This document shows positions 30,473 through 39,806 of a DNA stretch of 64,000 nucleotides, in pieces. Origin of the DNA: Yponomeuta sedellus (Eukaryota > Arthropoda > Insecta > Lepidoptera > Yponomeutidae). Location of the stretch: NCBI GenBank assembly GCA_934045075.1, contig OW203727.1, forward strand, positions 10,882,001 to 10,946,000. The letters are read 5' to 3'. The first letter of the stretch is position 1, and every line of letters begins with the position of its first letter. The notes below the pieces were generated by a model that was given only the letters and a program-made list of their open reading frames with translations, searched no databases and was not told the DNA's origin. A program made the translations under genes and the position numbers.

Positions 30473-30859
30473 ATGAGTGGAAACAACACTGCTTGTTTTT
30501 CATGTTCGCTCCCCACGACTGCGAAAAACATAATTAAATGTAACGGATGTCAACATGCTCTCCATTTTGCTTGTGGAGGAATAACAGAGGCAGAATTTTG
30601 TAAAATTTTGCCTATGAATAAACTTAAATGGAAATGCCAAACTTGCAAGTCCAAAAAAAACAGCCCTTCGATGGCGCAAACACCCACCATCACTGCGGAA
30701 AATAAAAATGATTCCGAAATATCTGATGTACTGACCTTGGTCTCCACCCCTTCATTTGTCCTGAAAAATCTGAGAAGCCCTGAAGTGACCGATTTGCCAA
30801 CATCTATGGTAAATTTGGATACACAAGCTCTCATTCAATACTTTGAAAACAAACTGTGC
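30473..30859 (+). CDS. LINE-2 ORF1, N-terminal part (PHD-type zinc finger)
   Basis: I chose ATG 30473 because the zinc finger starts just after it. The in-frame upstream ATG at 30329 lies in likely 5' UTR. The first ~60 residues carry a C4HC3 (PHD-type) pattern: Cys8, Cys11, Cys23, Cys26, His31, Cys34, Cys55, Cys58 with Trp53. PHD-like fingers occur at the N terminus of ORF1 in some CR1-group LINEs. The chain then becomes Ser/Thr-rich and reaches residue 129 (Cys, codon 30857-30859), where LINE-1 interrupts it. Reading continues into the insert for ten meaningless codons to a stop at 30890-30892. ORF1 proteins bind RNA and accompany ORF2; here the protein is split, so it is probably non-functional. 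Confidence 0.75.
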
Positions 30860-30947
30860 TTTGTTTGTTACGCTTTATTGCACAAAAATTAAGAAACAGA
30901 AAAATAACTTAAATAACAGGTAAGTGTTGATGTACAAAGGCGGACTT

Positions 30948-30961
30948 ATTTCAAAAGAAAT
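30948..30961 (-). promoter_or_regulatory. LINE-1 3' UTR stem-loop
   Basis: ATTTC (30948-30952), loop AAAA, GAAAT (30957-30961). It sits between the CTTCC-type and CGGAC/CGCC blocks at the same place as the hairpins in the detached tails. A role in binding the element's own reverse transcriptase is an inference from stringent-type LINEs such as eel UnaL2. Confidence 0.6.
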
Positions 30962-31232
30962 TTCTTCCAGCCAGCCTAAGAAAGATTCTGACCAAAAAAC
31001 AGAGAGCGGGAGATGGCAAATATAGCTAAACAAGAAAAATTAAATCTAAAATCACCTATTAATAGATAAAATTGTTACTATAGATAGCTATCAATAGATA
31101 CTTACTAATATACACACATTGTACATAATTATAACTACTTAAATAGTATATAAAATACATATCCATAATTCTAGACATACATATTTAGAGAAAAATAAAC
31201 ATACTTAAACAAAAAATACATAAATAAAAGTA

Positions 31233-34217
31233 TTATACATTGGAAAGGAAGTGCTCTTTCAGTTTTGCACGGAACTGTGACACAGACGGACTGTCTCGGA
31301 TTTCCCTCGGCAATGAGTTCCAGTGATGAGCAGCACGCACAGAGAATGAGGTGGAGTAGAACTCAGTGTTGCAGACTGGGACTTGCAATGCTCTAAGATC
31401 ACACGCTCGCTGTGGTCTGGTCCGCGGCAACAGTGAAAATCTCTCCCGAAGGTACACGGGCGCACTAGGGTTTCTAAGGATGTTGTAAAGGAGAGTCAAC
31501 ATATGCAAGTTGCGGCGCATTCTGATTGGAAGCCACTTTAATAGGCGACGGTATTCAGACACATGGTCGTACTTTTTTAGACCGTAAACATACCGAATGG
31601 CCAGATTTTGGAGACGCTCAAGCTTGTTGACGAGAACCTCGGTTGCATCCATGAAACAGACATCAGCGTAATCAAGCAGTGGCAGTAGCAGCGCCTGGGC
31701 AAGCGTCACTTTCGTTTTGAAAGGCAAAAAGTTTTGAAGCCGTTTGAGGGAATGAAACGAAAAGTGCATGCGTCTACTAATGTCATTGACCTGAGCCTGC
31801 CAAGAGAGATTACAGTCCATGATGAGCCCGAGGTTTTTAACCTTATCACTAAATTGGATTGGGACGTGGTTATATATCAAAGCCGGCAGACTTGAGAGAG
31901 GTAAGCCATCGCGCAACCGTTTACTGCCAATAACGATGGCCTGTGACTTCAGTGGGTTGACCAGCAGACCGAAATCTTGGGCCCATCCCCGAATAGCCCA
32001 CAGGTCATCGTTCATGGAAGCAAACGCCTTGACGGCATTATTAAGTTTGGCTCCCGGGTTGTCAGGATCTGACCCAGCATCAAAATGCACGTATAGCTGA
32101 AGGTCGTCAGCATAAAGATGAAATTTAGAAAGGAGGGAATTAGTTATTTCATTAATAAAAATAGCGAAGAGCAGAGGCGAGAGTACACCACCCTGAGGCA
32201 CGCCCGTCCTTAATTGACACCAATCCGAGGATACCTCATTGACCTGTACACTTTGCTCTCGACCCCGAAGATAAGACCCAAACCACTCCACCGCAGGTGC
32301 GGAGATGTTGCGAGAACGAAGGATACCGAGAAGGATGTCAAAGTCAACGGAGTTGAACGCACTGCTGAAGTCAAGTAGAGTAAGTAAAGTCAATTGTTTG
32401 TTATCCATGGCCCATCGAACATCATCTGTTACTTTCAGTAGGGCAGTAGTAGTGCTGTGGAAAGGACGGAATCCAGACTGAAAAGGACTTAGGAGGTCGT
32501 TTTTGTGGAGAAAGGAATAGAGTTGAGTTTGCACCTCGTGCTCAATAATTTTGGACAGGATAGGTAGAATTGAAATAGGCCGAAATTGCGAAAAGGAGAC
32601 TGGGTTAGGAGTTTTAGGGAGTGGTATAACTTGGGCCCTTTTCCAGGCAGTAGGAAATACTTTACTGGAGAGAGAAAAATTGCAAATGTGAGTGACAACA
32701 GGAACTATGTCATCTAATACCATAAGAAGCATGTCCCGACTAAGACCATCACAGCCCACAGCTTTAGTACTTATCGAAAGTAACCTTTTTTTAACACTAC
32801 CTTCAGTTATGTCATGGAAAACAAATGCGTCGCAGTTAGGCAAGTCTTTCTGTGCTAGTCTAGTGAGAGATGTAGTTTTAGTCTGAAAGTCAAGTAGAAC
32901 AGGAGGAGTAGAAAAATGGTTATTCAGTGCGTCAATGTCAATATTGTGTGGCAGTGGTTCAGAAGACTTCCCGACACCCAAAGTCCTCAAAAACTTCCAC
33001 ACCTGCGGCGGAGAGAGTTGTTCGATTGAGGAATGGATGTGTTGCCGCTTTGCATCCCTGCATAACCGATTACAACGGTTGCGGAGAGACTTGTAAGTGT
33101 TTTTGTAGTCCTCGGTGTGATACATTTTATATCGTTGCTTAGCACGGTCACGTTTGGCCATCAAGTTTTTTATTTCTGGGGTAAGCCACGGAGCAGGGAA
33201 ATGCTTGACCCTGATTTGTCTAAAGGGAGCATGTACATTGTAAATAGTTGTGAGAGATGAAACAAATAGCTCAACCTTTTTATCTATGGTCTCAGCGTTA
33301 AAAATAACAGACCAGTCGAGGCTCCCCAAATCTTTTTTGAGGCTATCTAGATCTATGTCCTTAAAATTCCGTTGCAAGATCACCCTACTACGGCGCTTCG
33401 GTGGACGACATTTATAAGACAGGTGAATTAAGTCATGGTACGAGAAAGGGGCAGTAGTTTGTCCATGTGAATTTACGAGTCTAGGTTTGGACACTATGAT
33501 TAAATCTAGTAGAGTAGGCGCGCTATTAGGGGGATGATGTGTCGCAGAAAGCGGGAGAATGTGTAAGTCAAGAGAGGATAGTATAGATTTCAGTGTTATA
33601 CAGCGGCGATCGCCTGATGACAGGCACGTATTGAAATCGCCCATGACTATAATTTGGTCGTAGAGTGGTCTGAAGTTGGTTAAGATTGATTCAAACTCGT
33701 CAAAGTAATTTACATTAGAAGAAGGGCTGTAAACTACTCCAAGTAGTATTTTAGAATGATGTAAGGTAATTTCAAGAAAAATATACTCTAAACAGCTTTT
33801 ATATGGTACAGGGCAAACACTCTGACACAATACTTTACACGGTATTTTACTGCGTAGATACAGACAGACTCCGCCGCCCGAAGTGCCAGTTCTATCATTC
33901 CTAAACACATTGAACCCATGAAGTGGATAAAGTGTTGAAGGAAGTGATGGACTCAGCCAAGATTCAGACACAAAGATCGCGTCAATATCCTGATTATTGA
34001 ATGACGTGAGGAAATCGGTATAATGTGCATGAATGCTTTGAGCATTTATATGCACTAGATTCAAGTCAGGGGATTTGGTCGGAAAGATACCCCGCAACTT
34101 GGTGTCAAGCGGGGCAGCATCTGTCAAAAACGAGCCATCACTGCTGAGCGCACTGCCAAAGTCATCTGAGGAAGAGCAGGAGAAGAAGTCAATATCTAGA
34201 GGAATATTATCTGACAT
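31233..34217 (-). CDS. LINE-1 ORF2: APE-type endonuclease and reverse transcriptase
   Basis: 994 codons with no break. Residues ~50-270 form an exonuclease-endonuclease-phosphatase domain that nicks the target: HINAQS (Asn58), Glu85 in SESW, GDFN at 193-196, and SYHD at 259-262 where most relatives have SDH. Residues ~520-790 are the reverse transcriptase: FRPISILP, DFSSAF (Asp616), GVPQGGVLSPLLF (672-684) and YADD at 702-705, followed by NPLKSQ and a thumb-like LGLIMD block. The C terminus ends with HHWNSLPREIRDSPSVSQF, a conserved tail of the CR1/L2 group. Together these carry out target-primed reverse transcription in the nucleus. Clade assignment (CR1, L2, Daphne or Kiri type) needs a tree. 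The ATG at 34217 is 450 bp after the ORF1 stop; how ORF2 is translated is not visible. Confidence 0.9.
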   Translation of the reverse strand: MSDNIPLDIDFFSCSSSDDFGSALSSDGSFLTDAAPLDTKLRGIFPTKSPDLNLVHINAQSIHAHYTDFLTSFNNQDIDAIFVSESWLSPSLPSTLYPLHGFNVFRNDRTGTSGGGVCLYLRSKIPCKVLCQSVCPVPYKSCLEYIFLEITLHHSKILLGVVYSPSSNVNYFDEFESILTNFRPLYDQIIVMGDFNTCLSSGDRRCITLKSILSSLDLHILPLSATHHPPNSAPTLLDLIIVSKPRLVNSHGQTTAPFSYHDLIHLSYKCRPPKRRSRVILQRNFKDIDLDSLKKDLGSLDWSVIFNAETIDKKVELFVSSLTTIYNVHAPFRQIRVKHFPAPWLTPEIKNLMAKRDRAKQRYKMYHTEDYKNTYKSLRNRCNRLCRDAKRQHIHSSIEQLSPPQVWKFLRTLGVGKSSEPLPHNIDIDALNNHFSTPPVLLDFQTKTTSLTRLAQKDLPNCDAFVFHDITEGSVKKRLLSISTKAVGCDGLSRDMLLMVLDDIVPVVTHICNFSLSSKVFPTAWKRAQVIPLPKTPNPVSFSQFRPISILPILSKIIEHEVQTQLYSFLHKNDLLSPFQSGFRPFHSTTTALLKVTDDVRWAMDNKQLTLLTLLDFSSAFNSVDFDILLGILRSRNISAPAVEWFGSYLRGREQSVQVNEVSSDWCQLRTGVPQGGVLSPLLFAIFINEITNSLLSKFHLYADDLQLYVHFDAGSDPDNPGAKLNNAVKAFASMNDDLWAIRGWAQDFGLLVNPLKSQAIVIGSKRLRDGLPLSSLPALIYNHVPIQFSDKVKNLGLIMDCNLSWQAQVNDISRRMHFSFHSLKRLQNFLPFKTKVTLAQALLLPLLDYADVCFMDATEVLVNKLERLQNLAIRYVYGLKKYDHVSEYRRLLKWLPIRMRRNLHMLTLLYNILRNPSAPVYLRERFSLLPRTRPQRACDLRALQVPVCNTEFYSTSFSVRAAHHWNSLPREIRDSPSVSQFRAKLKEHFLSNV

Positions 34218-34667
34218 TTAAAATAATAATAATAATAAATCAAAAAAATATTTGTATATACCTATATATATATACCTATAGTAAAATAATTATACAGTAA
34301 AATAATAATAAGATGAGAAAAAATAAAAATTAAACACGTTTTCCGGCTGGCTGGCTGACATTATTCAATATAAAAAAGAAATAAAAACTAGAATCACTAT
34401 TATTTTGTTCGAAACGAGATTGGTTTCAGAACGCAACTGGTGTAGTAAAATAAAAGTAACCTGTGAACGCAGACAAAAACACTCAGAATAAGAACCAACT
34501 AAAACACAATGACACTCTGTGATTTGTGCTCTGCGACACTTGTCAAAATGACATAAGAAACAAAAATTGCAAAACCCAGTTTGAATGAACCGGAAAATAA
34601 TAAAAAAAAAGTTATTTAAAAACTACCTGAACTGGATACAGACTCATAAACTGGAAAGCCAAGACTA
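34218..34667 (-). other. LINE-1 inter-ORF spacer
   Basis: AT-rich spacer between the ORF1 stop and the ORF2 ATG, with ATA/TATATA runs at 34250-34280. No frame continues from ORF1 to ORF2. Confidence 0.6.
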
Positions 34668-35432
34668 TTACTTCTTTCTGGTCACACGTTGAAGTCTAGG
34701 AGCGGGTTTTTCCTTGGTGGCGGTCTTCTCTTTCTTCTGAGCTTCAGCAACAGTGGCGAGAGGGAATTTGCCAATAAGTTTCTGCAGTTCAGCCATGGAG
34801 ACTATCTTATGGCGACTCCCGTCTGGGCAAAGAACCATTACTATACCGTCCATGGACCAACAGCGAGCCATGCCAAAATGGTTACGGCCTGCAGTGAATG
34901 CTTCATGCCTTTGTTTAGTTAGGAACTCTGAGACCGACACTTTGGAGCCCTTGAATGACGCCTTGCCACTCCAAACTTTAAATCTAGTGCTGAATGTATT
35001 GAATCGCACAAGAATAGGGCGGTTTTTACCAGATTGCTTCAACCCGAGCCTGTGACAAGCCTCCAGAATGGATGGTTCAGCTTTATTTAGCATATGCTCG
35101 TTCAATACTCCAAGGACTTTTTTCACCAAGTCTTCCTCGCTATCTTCAGACAGACCATGAAAAAGTAAAGTCTTTCTTCGGGAATAGGTCTCTTGGCGAT
35201 CTTGCACTGACCTTAGGACATCCAGTTGTTGCTTAATAGCAGTGAGAGTTTCGGTGACAAATTCCTTAAACATTAAGTAGTCCTCTGAGAGCAACTGGAC
35301 ACTGGGTGGAGCACCGGAGGTGGCAGGTGATGACTGGGCAGAGGTCTGCGCCTGTTCGAAGTGAAGCATCCGGGTCTGGAACACAGCTGCAATGTCCTCG
35401 AGTTTCTTGCCAAGCTCAGTAAAAGGATCCAT
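34668..35432 (-). CDS. LINE-1 ORF1: putative RNA-binding protein
   Basis: 254 codons from ATG 35432. Residues ~1-35 and ~55-85 are heptad-like (LGKKLEDIAAVFQ; ETLTAIKQQLDVLRSVQDRQ) and may form a coiled coil for trimerisation. Residues ~86-160 (RRKTLLFHGLSED, then ACHRLG and RPILVRF) resemble the RRM-like and following domains of L1/CR1 ORF1 proteins. The C terminus is Lys/Ala-rich and basic. No CCHC knuckle or PHD finger is present, unlike LINE-2 ORF1, so the two nested elements use different ORF1 types. Its likely role is to coat element RNA with ORF2. It is intact and has no nearby host promoter. Confidence 0.75.
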   Translation of the reverse strand: MDPFTELGKKLEDIAAVFQTRMLHFEQAQTSAQSSPATSGAPPSVQLLSEDYLMFKEFVTETLTAIKQQLDVLRSVQDRQETYSRRKTLLFHGLSEDSEEDLVKKVLGVLNEHMLNKAEPSILEACHRLGLKQSGKNRPILVRFNTFSTRFKVWSGKASFKGSKVSVSEFLTKQRHEAFTAGRNHFGMARCWSMDGIVMVLCPDGSRHKIVSMAELQKLIGKFPLATVAEAQKKEKTATKEKPAPRLQRVTRKK

Positions 35433-35485
35433 TGTATAGTGAGTGTAGGTTGAAGTCGGTTACACTGAAGTTAAGTGAAGTTAAG

Positions 35486-36169
35486 TGCTCGCTCAGAGAA
35501 GAATGGAAAAGCCATTTATCAGAAATATTGCAGCCTGTACGGAAAGACATGCAAAAGCTAACGGATCAACTAGAAAAATGGGAAAATCGCTTGGAGGTCC
35601 TGGAAGCCAAGGTTCAATGCTTTGATGATCTACAAGATGAGAATGACAGGCTAAAAAAAGAATTAACGCAGATGGAAAGAAATTTTGACATTTTGGATCA
35701 AAATTCCAGACAATTCAATATTGAAATCCAAAATATCCCTGAAACGAATGGAGAGGACCTAGTCGGGTTGATACGAAATATCGGCAGCCTAATCGGCGTT
35801 AAAGTTCCTGAAGAGAGTATTCGTAGCGCCCACCGGTCAGCTCCAGGGGTGCAGCGGGGCGGCCGCCCCAGGAATATTGTAGTACAGCTGTCAACAAGAC
35901 GCATGCGCGACGACATCCTCGCAGGCGCACGCATCCGGCGCGAGCTCAGTACAGAGCAGCTATCTATACCACAACCGACTCGACGCTTTTACATAAATGA
36001 GCACCATACACTGAAAAATAAAATGCTTTTCTCAAAAGCGCGTGAAGTAGGGAAAAGTAAAGATTTCAAGCATGTTTGGATAAAAAATAATACAGTACAA
36101 ATGCGAGCTACAGATACAAGCAAAATTTTTAAAATCCGTCAGGAAGACGATCTTAGTCAGTTTCTCTGA
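35486..36169 (+). CDS. LINE-2 ORF1, C-terminal part (coiled coil and FP25K-like domain)
   Basis: The frame is also open from an ATG at 35432, but that start belongs to the inserted LINE-1. True LINE-2 sequence resumes at the Cys codon 35486-35488. The first ~75 residues are a strong coiled coil (DQLEKWENRLEVLEAKVQ; ENDRLKKEL). Then comes RNFDILDQNSRQFNIEIQN, followed by IPE, SAHR, RPRNIVVQL and YINEHHTLKNKMLFSKA, typical of the baculovirus FP25K-like ('Baculo_FP') domain found in many LINE ORF1 proteins. It ends at TGA 36167-36169. With part 1 it would make about 355 residues in one frame. Confidence 0.75.
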   Translation, partial: CSLREEWKSHLSEILQPVRKDMQKLTDQLEKWENRLEVLEAKVQCFDDLQDENDRLKKELTQMERNFDILDQNSRQFNIEIQNIPETNGEDLVGLIRNIGSLIGVKVPEESIRSAHRSAPGVQRGGRPRNIVVQLSTRRMRDDILAGARIRRELSTEQLSIPQPTRRFYINEHHTLKNKMLFSKAREVGKSKDFKHVWIKNNTVQMRATDTSKIFKIRQEDDLSQFL

Positions 36170-36680
36170 CTGTCTGTCATGTTATTGAAATATATAAGTC
36201 CTAGCTGCTATATTATAATACTGTTATGTTCTGCTACTCTGATTCATCACACTATTCTGTTACTTTTGCCTCTCAAGTGTGGTTGCATGAAAAAACCTTT
36301 CATCGTAATACTAGTGATTCTACATCAATGTAATAAAATATACGCACATGTAAATATGCCATATAATATAAGGTGGTTAAATGGATTTAATACAATATTT
36401 CACACAGGACGTCACTATCATACACACAACACCGCAATACTATATTATATTATCAATAATTATTTAAATAGTCACCTAATGCTTTTCAGACCAACATTAT
36501 TTCACACAAGACGGCACTATCATACACACAACAACGCAATATTATTATATTATATTATCATTAATTATTTAAATAGTCACCTAATGCTGTTAATGCTTTT
36601 GAGAACTATTCTTGCAAAGTTCATTAATTCGTTTTTAATTTATCTATATCATACATACCTACATAATACGAACGCTCATC
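36170..36680 (+). repeat. LINE-2 inter-ORF linker with 102-bp tandem duplication
   Basis: CACACAGGACG at 36401 and CACACAAGACG at 36503 start two units that share CACTATCATACACACAACA and ATTTAAATAGTCACCTAATG. A 169-codon frame (36179-36688) spans it. It is hydrophobic and repetitive, overlaps the ORF2 start, and matches no known protein, so I do not call it a gene. Confidence 0.7.
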
Positions 36681-39638
36681 ATGAGTAATAGAAAGAAAAC
36701 AACAAATCTAAAACTGGCCTTTTTAAATATTAGATCGCTTAACACAGGACGTGACGAACTCTACGCAGCAATTGAAAAGTATAAACCTGATTTACTGGCT
36801 CTAAACGAGACGTGGACCAAAGAAGGGCAAGACAAATACGCTCCTACCATACCCGGCTATGTCTTAAAAAATACTCCGAGACCCCGAGATAGGAGAGGGG
36901 GTGGTGTGGGCTTCTATGTCCGACGAGAACTACGCGTCCGAAAAAAGCAACACCCCCCTTCCGCTCTGGAACAGATGTGGCTGGAGCTGTCTCTACCGGG
37001 GGGACAGCGCGTGGCCGTCGGTACAGCGTACCGCCCGGGGACAGGACTGAGTCCCGGTGCAGCTATAGATGCACTAAGTGAGTCGGTGAGTGTCTTTGGC
37101 AAATGTAATCATATATTCATACTCACAGATTTTAATGTGGATTTACTTCAGCCAGACAAAGGCGCGGCGCCAGAAATGCTTGCATTTTTTGAACAGCAAC
37201 AACTCTACCAGTTAGTGCGAGAACCGACTCGTATAGACAATAACTCTGCATCACTTCTAGATCTCATAATTACCGATAGTCCAGAGCTATGCCAATCAAT
37301 ATCTGTTCATCACAACCCAGTTTTAAGTGATCACGGGTTTGTCTTAGGAGAATTTAAGTTAAAAAAACAAAAAAATACGCCATCATTTGCATGGACCCGG
37401 TCTCTACATAAAGTGGACGAAGAAGATTTTTCTATGGATCTTAATTTAATCCCGTGGAACGATATAGGTTCTAAAAGTAATATAAATGATATGATTGATA
37501 CTTTCAATCTGTATATCTCCTTGTTATACAACGACCACGCTCCGTTACGTAAAATAAAAATAGTAGATAACCCTTGCCCCTGGATAACGCAGACTATTAA
37601 AGAAATGATGAGCCTTAGAGATAAAGCCTTAGTTCGATCAACAAAAAATGCTTCTCATTTGAGATACTACAAAGATCTTAAAAATCTAGTTCTTAGTGCC
37701 TTGCGACGGGAAAAAATTGCGTTCTTCACTCATTACGTCAATAATAATAAAAACTCACCAAAAAAAATGTGGAATTATATTAAACAGACGTCAATTTTAG
37801 GAAACAAAAGTCTCCCACGTATTCCTCAGCATTTAAATGACCCGGAAAAAATTAATGATTTCTTTCTAGACATACCCGGTGATCCGGATATTGATTACAC
37901 AATGATAAGTTATTATAGACAGAATAGACATGGCACAAATACATTTGAAATACAAACTTGCACAGAACAGGAAATCCTTAAAATCATCAAAGCAATAGGT
38001 ACAAACGCCGCCGGGTACGAGGCAATATCCAAAAAAATGATAGATATGACTCTATCAAAAACATTGCCAATTATAACAAATATGGTAAACAAATCTATTA
38101 TGGAATGTTGCTTCCCAGATTCCTGGAAAATTGCGAGAGTAAAACCCTTGCCTAAAAGCTCTACTATTGATGATTACAAGGACTTACGCGCAATAAGTAT
38201 TTTGCCAGTCCTATCAAAAATTATCGAGAGAGTAGTGACTTCACAACTAACAAAATATCTTGAATGTGAATCAATTCTGCCCGCTATTCAATCCGGGTTC
38301 CGTGGTCAACACGGCACTGCAACAGCTCTTGCCAATGTAACCGATGACATTTTAACGGCAGCAGATGTGGGAAAAGGTACCATTTTGGTTTTACTAGACT
38401 TCTCGCGAGCATTTGACTGCATTAGCCCAGACCTCCTTCTAGCGAAAATGTCCTATTACGGAGTCTCTCCATCAGCTTGTAAATGGTTTAATTCTTTTTT
38501 TACAAACAGGCAACAATATGTCGTTACTAAAGATGAAGAGGGAAATATAAATCAGTCTGTTTTGAAGGTCATTCCGCGAGGTTGTCCACAAGGTTCAATT
38601 TTGAGCCCGCTCCTATTTATTTTGTATACCTCAGACTTGGTGGCTAATCTGAAGCACTGTAGAGTACATTTATATGCAGATGATACTCAGTTGTATAAAT
38701 CTTTCCAACACCAAAACACTGACGATGCTGTAAAGGAAATTAACGAGGATCTTAAAGAGATTTTTCGTTGGACTCAAAGAAACGCTCTTTTACTAAACCC
38801 TACAAAATCAAAATACATGGTTTTAGGAACAAAACGTCAATGTGAACAAATAATTGAAAAATCGCCAAATATAAACGTTAATAATATAAGTGTAGAGCGG
38901 GTGGTAACAACCAAAAATTTGGGTTTGCTTTTAGACAGTGAGCTTCGATTTCAAGAACATGTTAACCTGAAAATAAGAACAGCTTTTTTTCGACTGAAGG
39001 TCTTATATGAAATTCGTGACTTTCTAACAGAAGAAGTGCGGGTAACTCTCTGTGAAGCACTAGTCCTATCTATCTTCAACTATTGCGATACTGTCTACGG
39101 TCCCAGAATTTTCGGTAAAACCAGTCGTGCCATACAGAGGGTACAGAATGCATGTGCACGGTTCTGTTTCGGGATACCAAAACGATCACATATAACCCCA
39201 TTTCTGAATGAAAGAAATATATTGAAAATGGAGGGTCGTAGAGAACTTCATCTTGCATCAATGGTCCACAAGATAGTCCATACCCAGCGTCCGGAATATC
39301 TATTTCAAAAGTTTAAATGGCTCGGAAGTACACATAATAGATATACACGAAGTAAGGACCAAGTAAGGATGTCGATACCCACACACAAAACAGCAAATTT
39401 TAGGGCAGGTTTCAGGTTTGCAGCATCAAAAATATGGAACGACCTTCCACCACCTATTCAGGCCAATATATCATGTATCTCATTTAAATTTAAATTAAAA
39501 AAACTACTTCTAGCAAAACAGATTGAGAATGCTAAATACCAAGTAAAATGCCGTAATAAACAAAAGACTGTTGCTGCTGACCTGCCTAACCCTCATTCTA
39601 CTGACCCCATAGAACAGAATATGTGTGTCAATCTCTAA
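36681..39638 (+). CDS. LINE-2 ORF2: APE-type endonuclease and reverse transcriptase
   Basis: 985 codons, uninterrupted, starting MSNRKKTTNLKLAFLNIRSL. Endonuclease (~10-230): Asn16 in LNIRSL, Glu43 in LNETW, LTDFN at 148-152 (Asp and Asn kept, usual Gly replaced by Thr) and SDH at 216-218. Reverse transcriptase (~480-760): RAISILPVLSKIIERVV, DFSRAF with Asp573, RGCPQGSILSPLLF at 633-646 and YADD at 665-668. A C-terminal region with NDLPPPIQ follows, in place of the usual WNSLP. The enzyme would nick DNA and copy its RNA in cis. Family and clade as for LINE-1, but the two proteins are clearly different. Loss of ORF1 by insertion probably makes this copy non-autonomous. Confidence 0.9.
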   Translation: MSNRKKTTNLKLAFLNIRSLNTGRDELYAAIEKYKPDLLALNETWTKEGQDKYAPTIPGYVLKNTPRPRDRRGGGVGFYVRRELRVRKKQHPPSALEQMWLELSLPGGQRVAVGTAYRPGTGLSPGAAIDALSESVSVFGKCNHIFILTDFNVDLLQPDKGAAPEMLAFFEQQQLYQLVREPTRIDNNSASLLDLIITDSPELCQSISVHHNPVLSDHGFVLGEFKLKKQKNTPSFAWTRSLHKVDEEDFSMDLNLIPWNDIGSKSNINDMIDTFNLYISLLYNDHAPLRKIKIVDNPCPWITQTIKEMMSLRDKALVRSTKNASHLRYYKDLKNLVLSALRREKIAFFTHYVNNNKNSPKKMWNYIKQTSILGNKSLPRIPQHLNDPEKINDFFLDIPGDPDIDYTMISYYRQNRHGTNTFEIQTCTEQEILKIIKAIGTNAAGYEAISKKMIDMTLSKTLPIITNMVNKSIMECCFPDSWKIARVKPLPKSSTIDDYKDLRAISILPVLSKIIERVVTSQLTKYLECESILPAIQSGFRGQHGTATALANVTDDILTAADVGKGTILVLLDFSRAFDCISPDLLLAKMSYYGVSPSACKWFNSFFTNRQQYVVTKDEEGNINQSVLKVIPRGCPQGSILSPLLFILYTSDLVANLKHCRVHLYADDTQLYKSFQHQNTDDAVKEINEDLKEIFRWTQRNALLLNPTKSKYMVLGTKRQCEQIIEKSPNINVNNISVERVVTTKNLGLLLDSELRFQEHVNLKIRTAFFRLKVLYEIRDFLTEEVRVTLCEALVLSIFNYCDTVYGPRIFGKTSRAIQRVQNACARFCFGIPKRSHITPFLNERNILKMEGRRELHLASMVHKIVHTQRPEYLFQKFKWLGSTHNRYTRSKDQVRMSIPTHKTANFRAGFRFAASKIWNDLPPPIQANISCISFKFKLKKLLLAKQIENAKYQVKCRNKQKTVAADLPNPHSTDPIEQNMCVNL

Positions 39639-39745
39639 CTACAATTTATGTCGATTATTTGCTGTCTACCTATATGGTATGCAATACTCTTAACACATTA
39701 TTTTATATGTACTCTTAATATATTTTCTGAAAGGTATAAATTACA

Positions 39746-39806
<61 letters not shown>

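Larger units (their letters stand above)
30861..35484 (-). mobile_element. LINE-1: complete minus-strand LINE inserted in LINE-2 ORF1
   Basis: Sense order from 35484 downward: short 5' UTR beginning with a doubled ACTTAACTTC-like motif, ORF1 (35432-34668), a 450-bp spacer, ORF2 (34217-31233), and a 3' UTR of about 370 bp with the conserved hairpin (30948-30961). It ends GTGCAATAAAGCG without poly-A. The target site GTGCT is present on both sides (30856-30860 and 35485-35489). Full length and with intact ORFs, it is the youngest piece in the nest. Its 3' end matches the detached tail at 19703. Confidence 0.85.

Noticed and set aside
35432..35485. Start of LINE-2 ORF1 at ATG 35432
   Set aside because: These 54 bases are the 5' end of the inserted LINE-1. 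LINE-2 reading resumes at 35486, after the GTGCT junction.
36179..36688. 169-codon gene between the LINE-2 ORFs
   Set aside because: Low-complexity, made largely of a 102-bp duplication, with no known domain.
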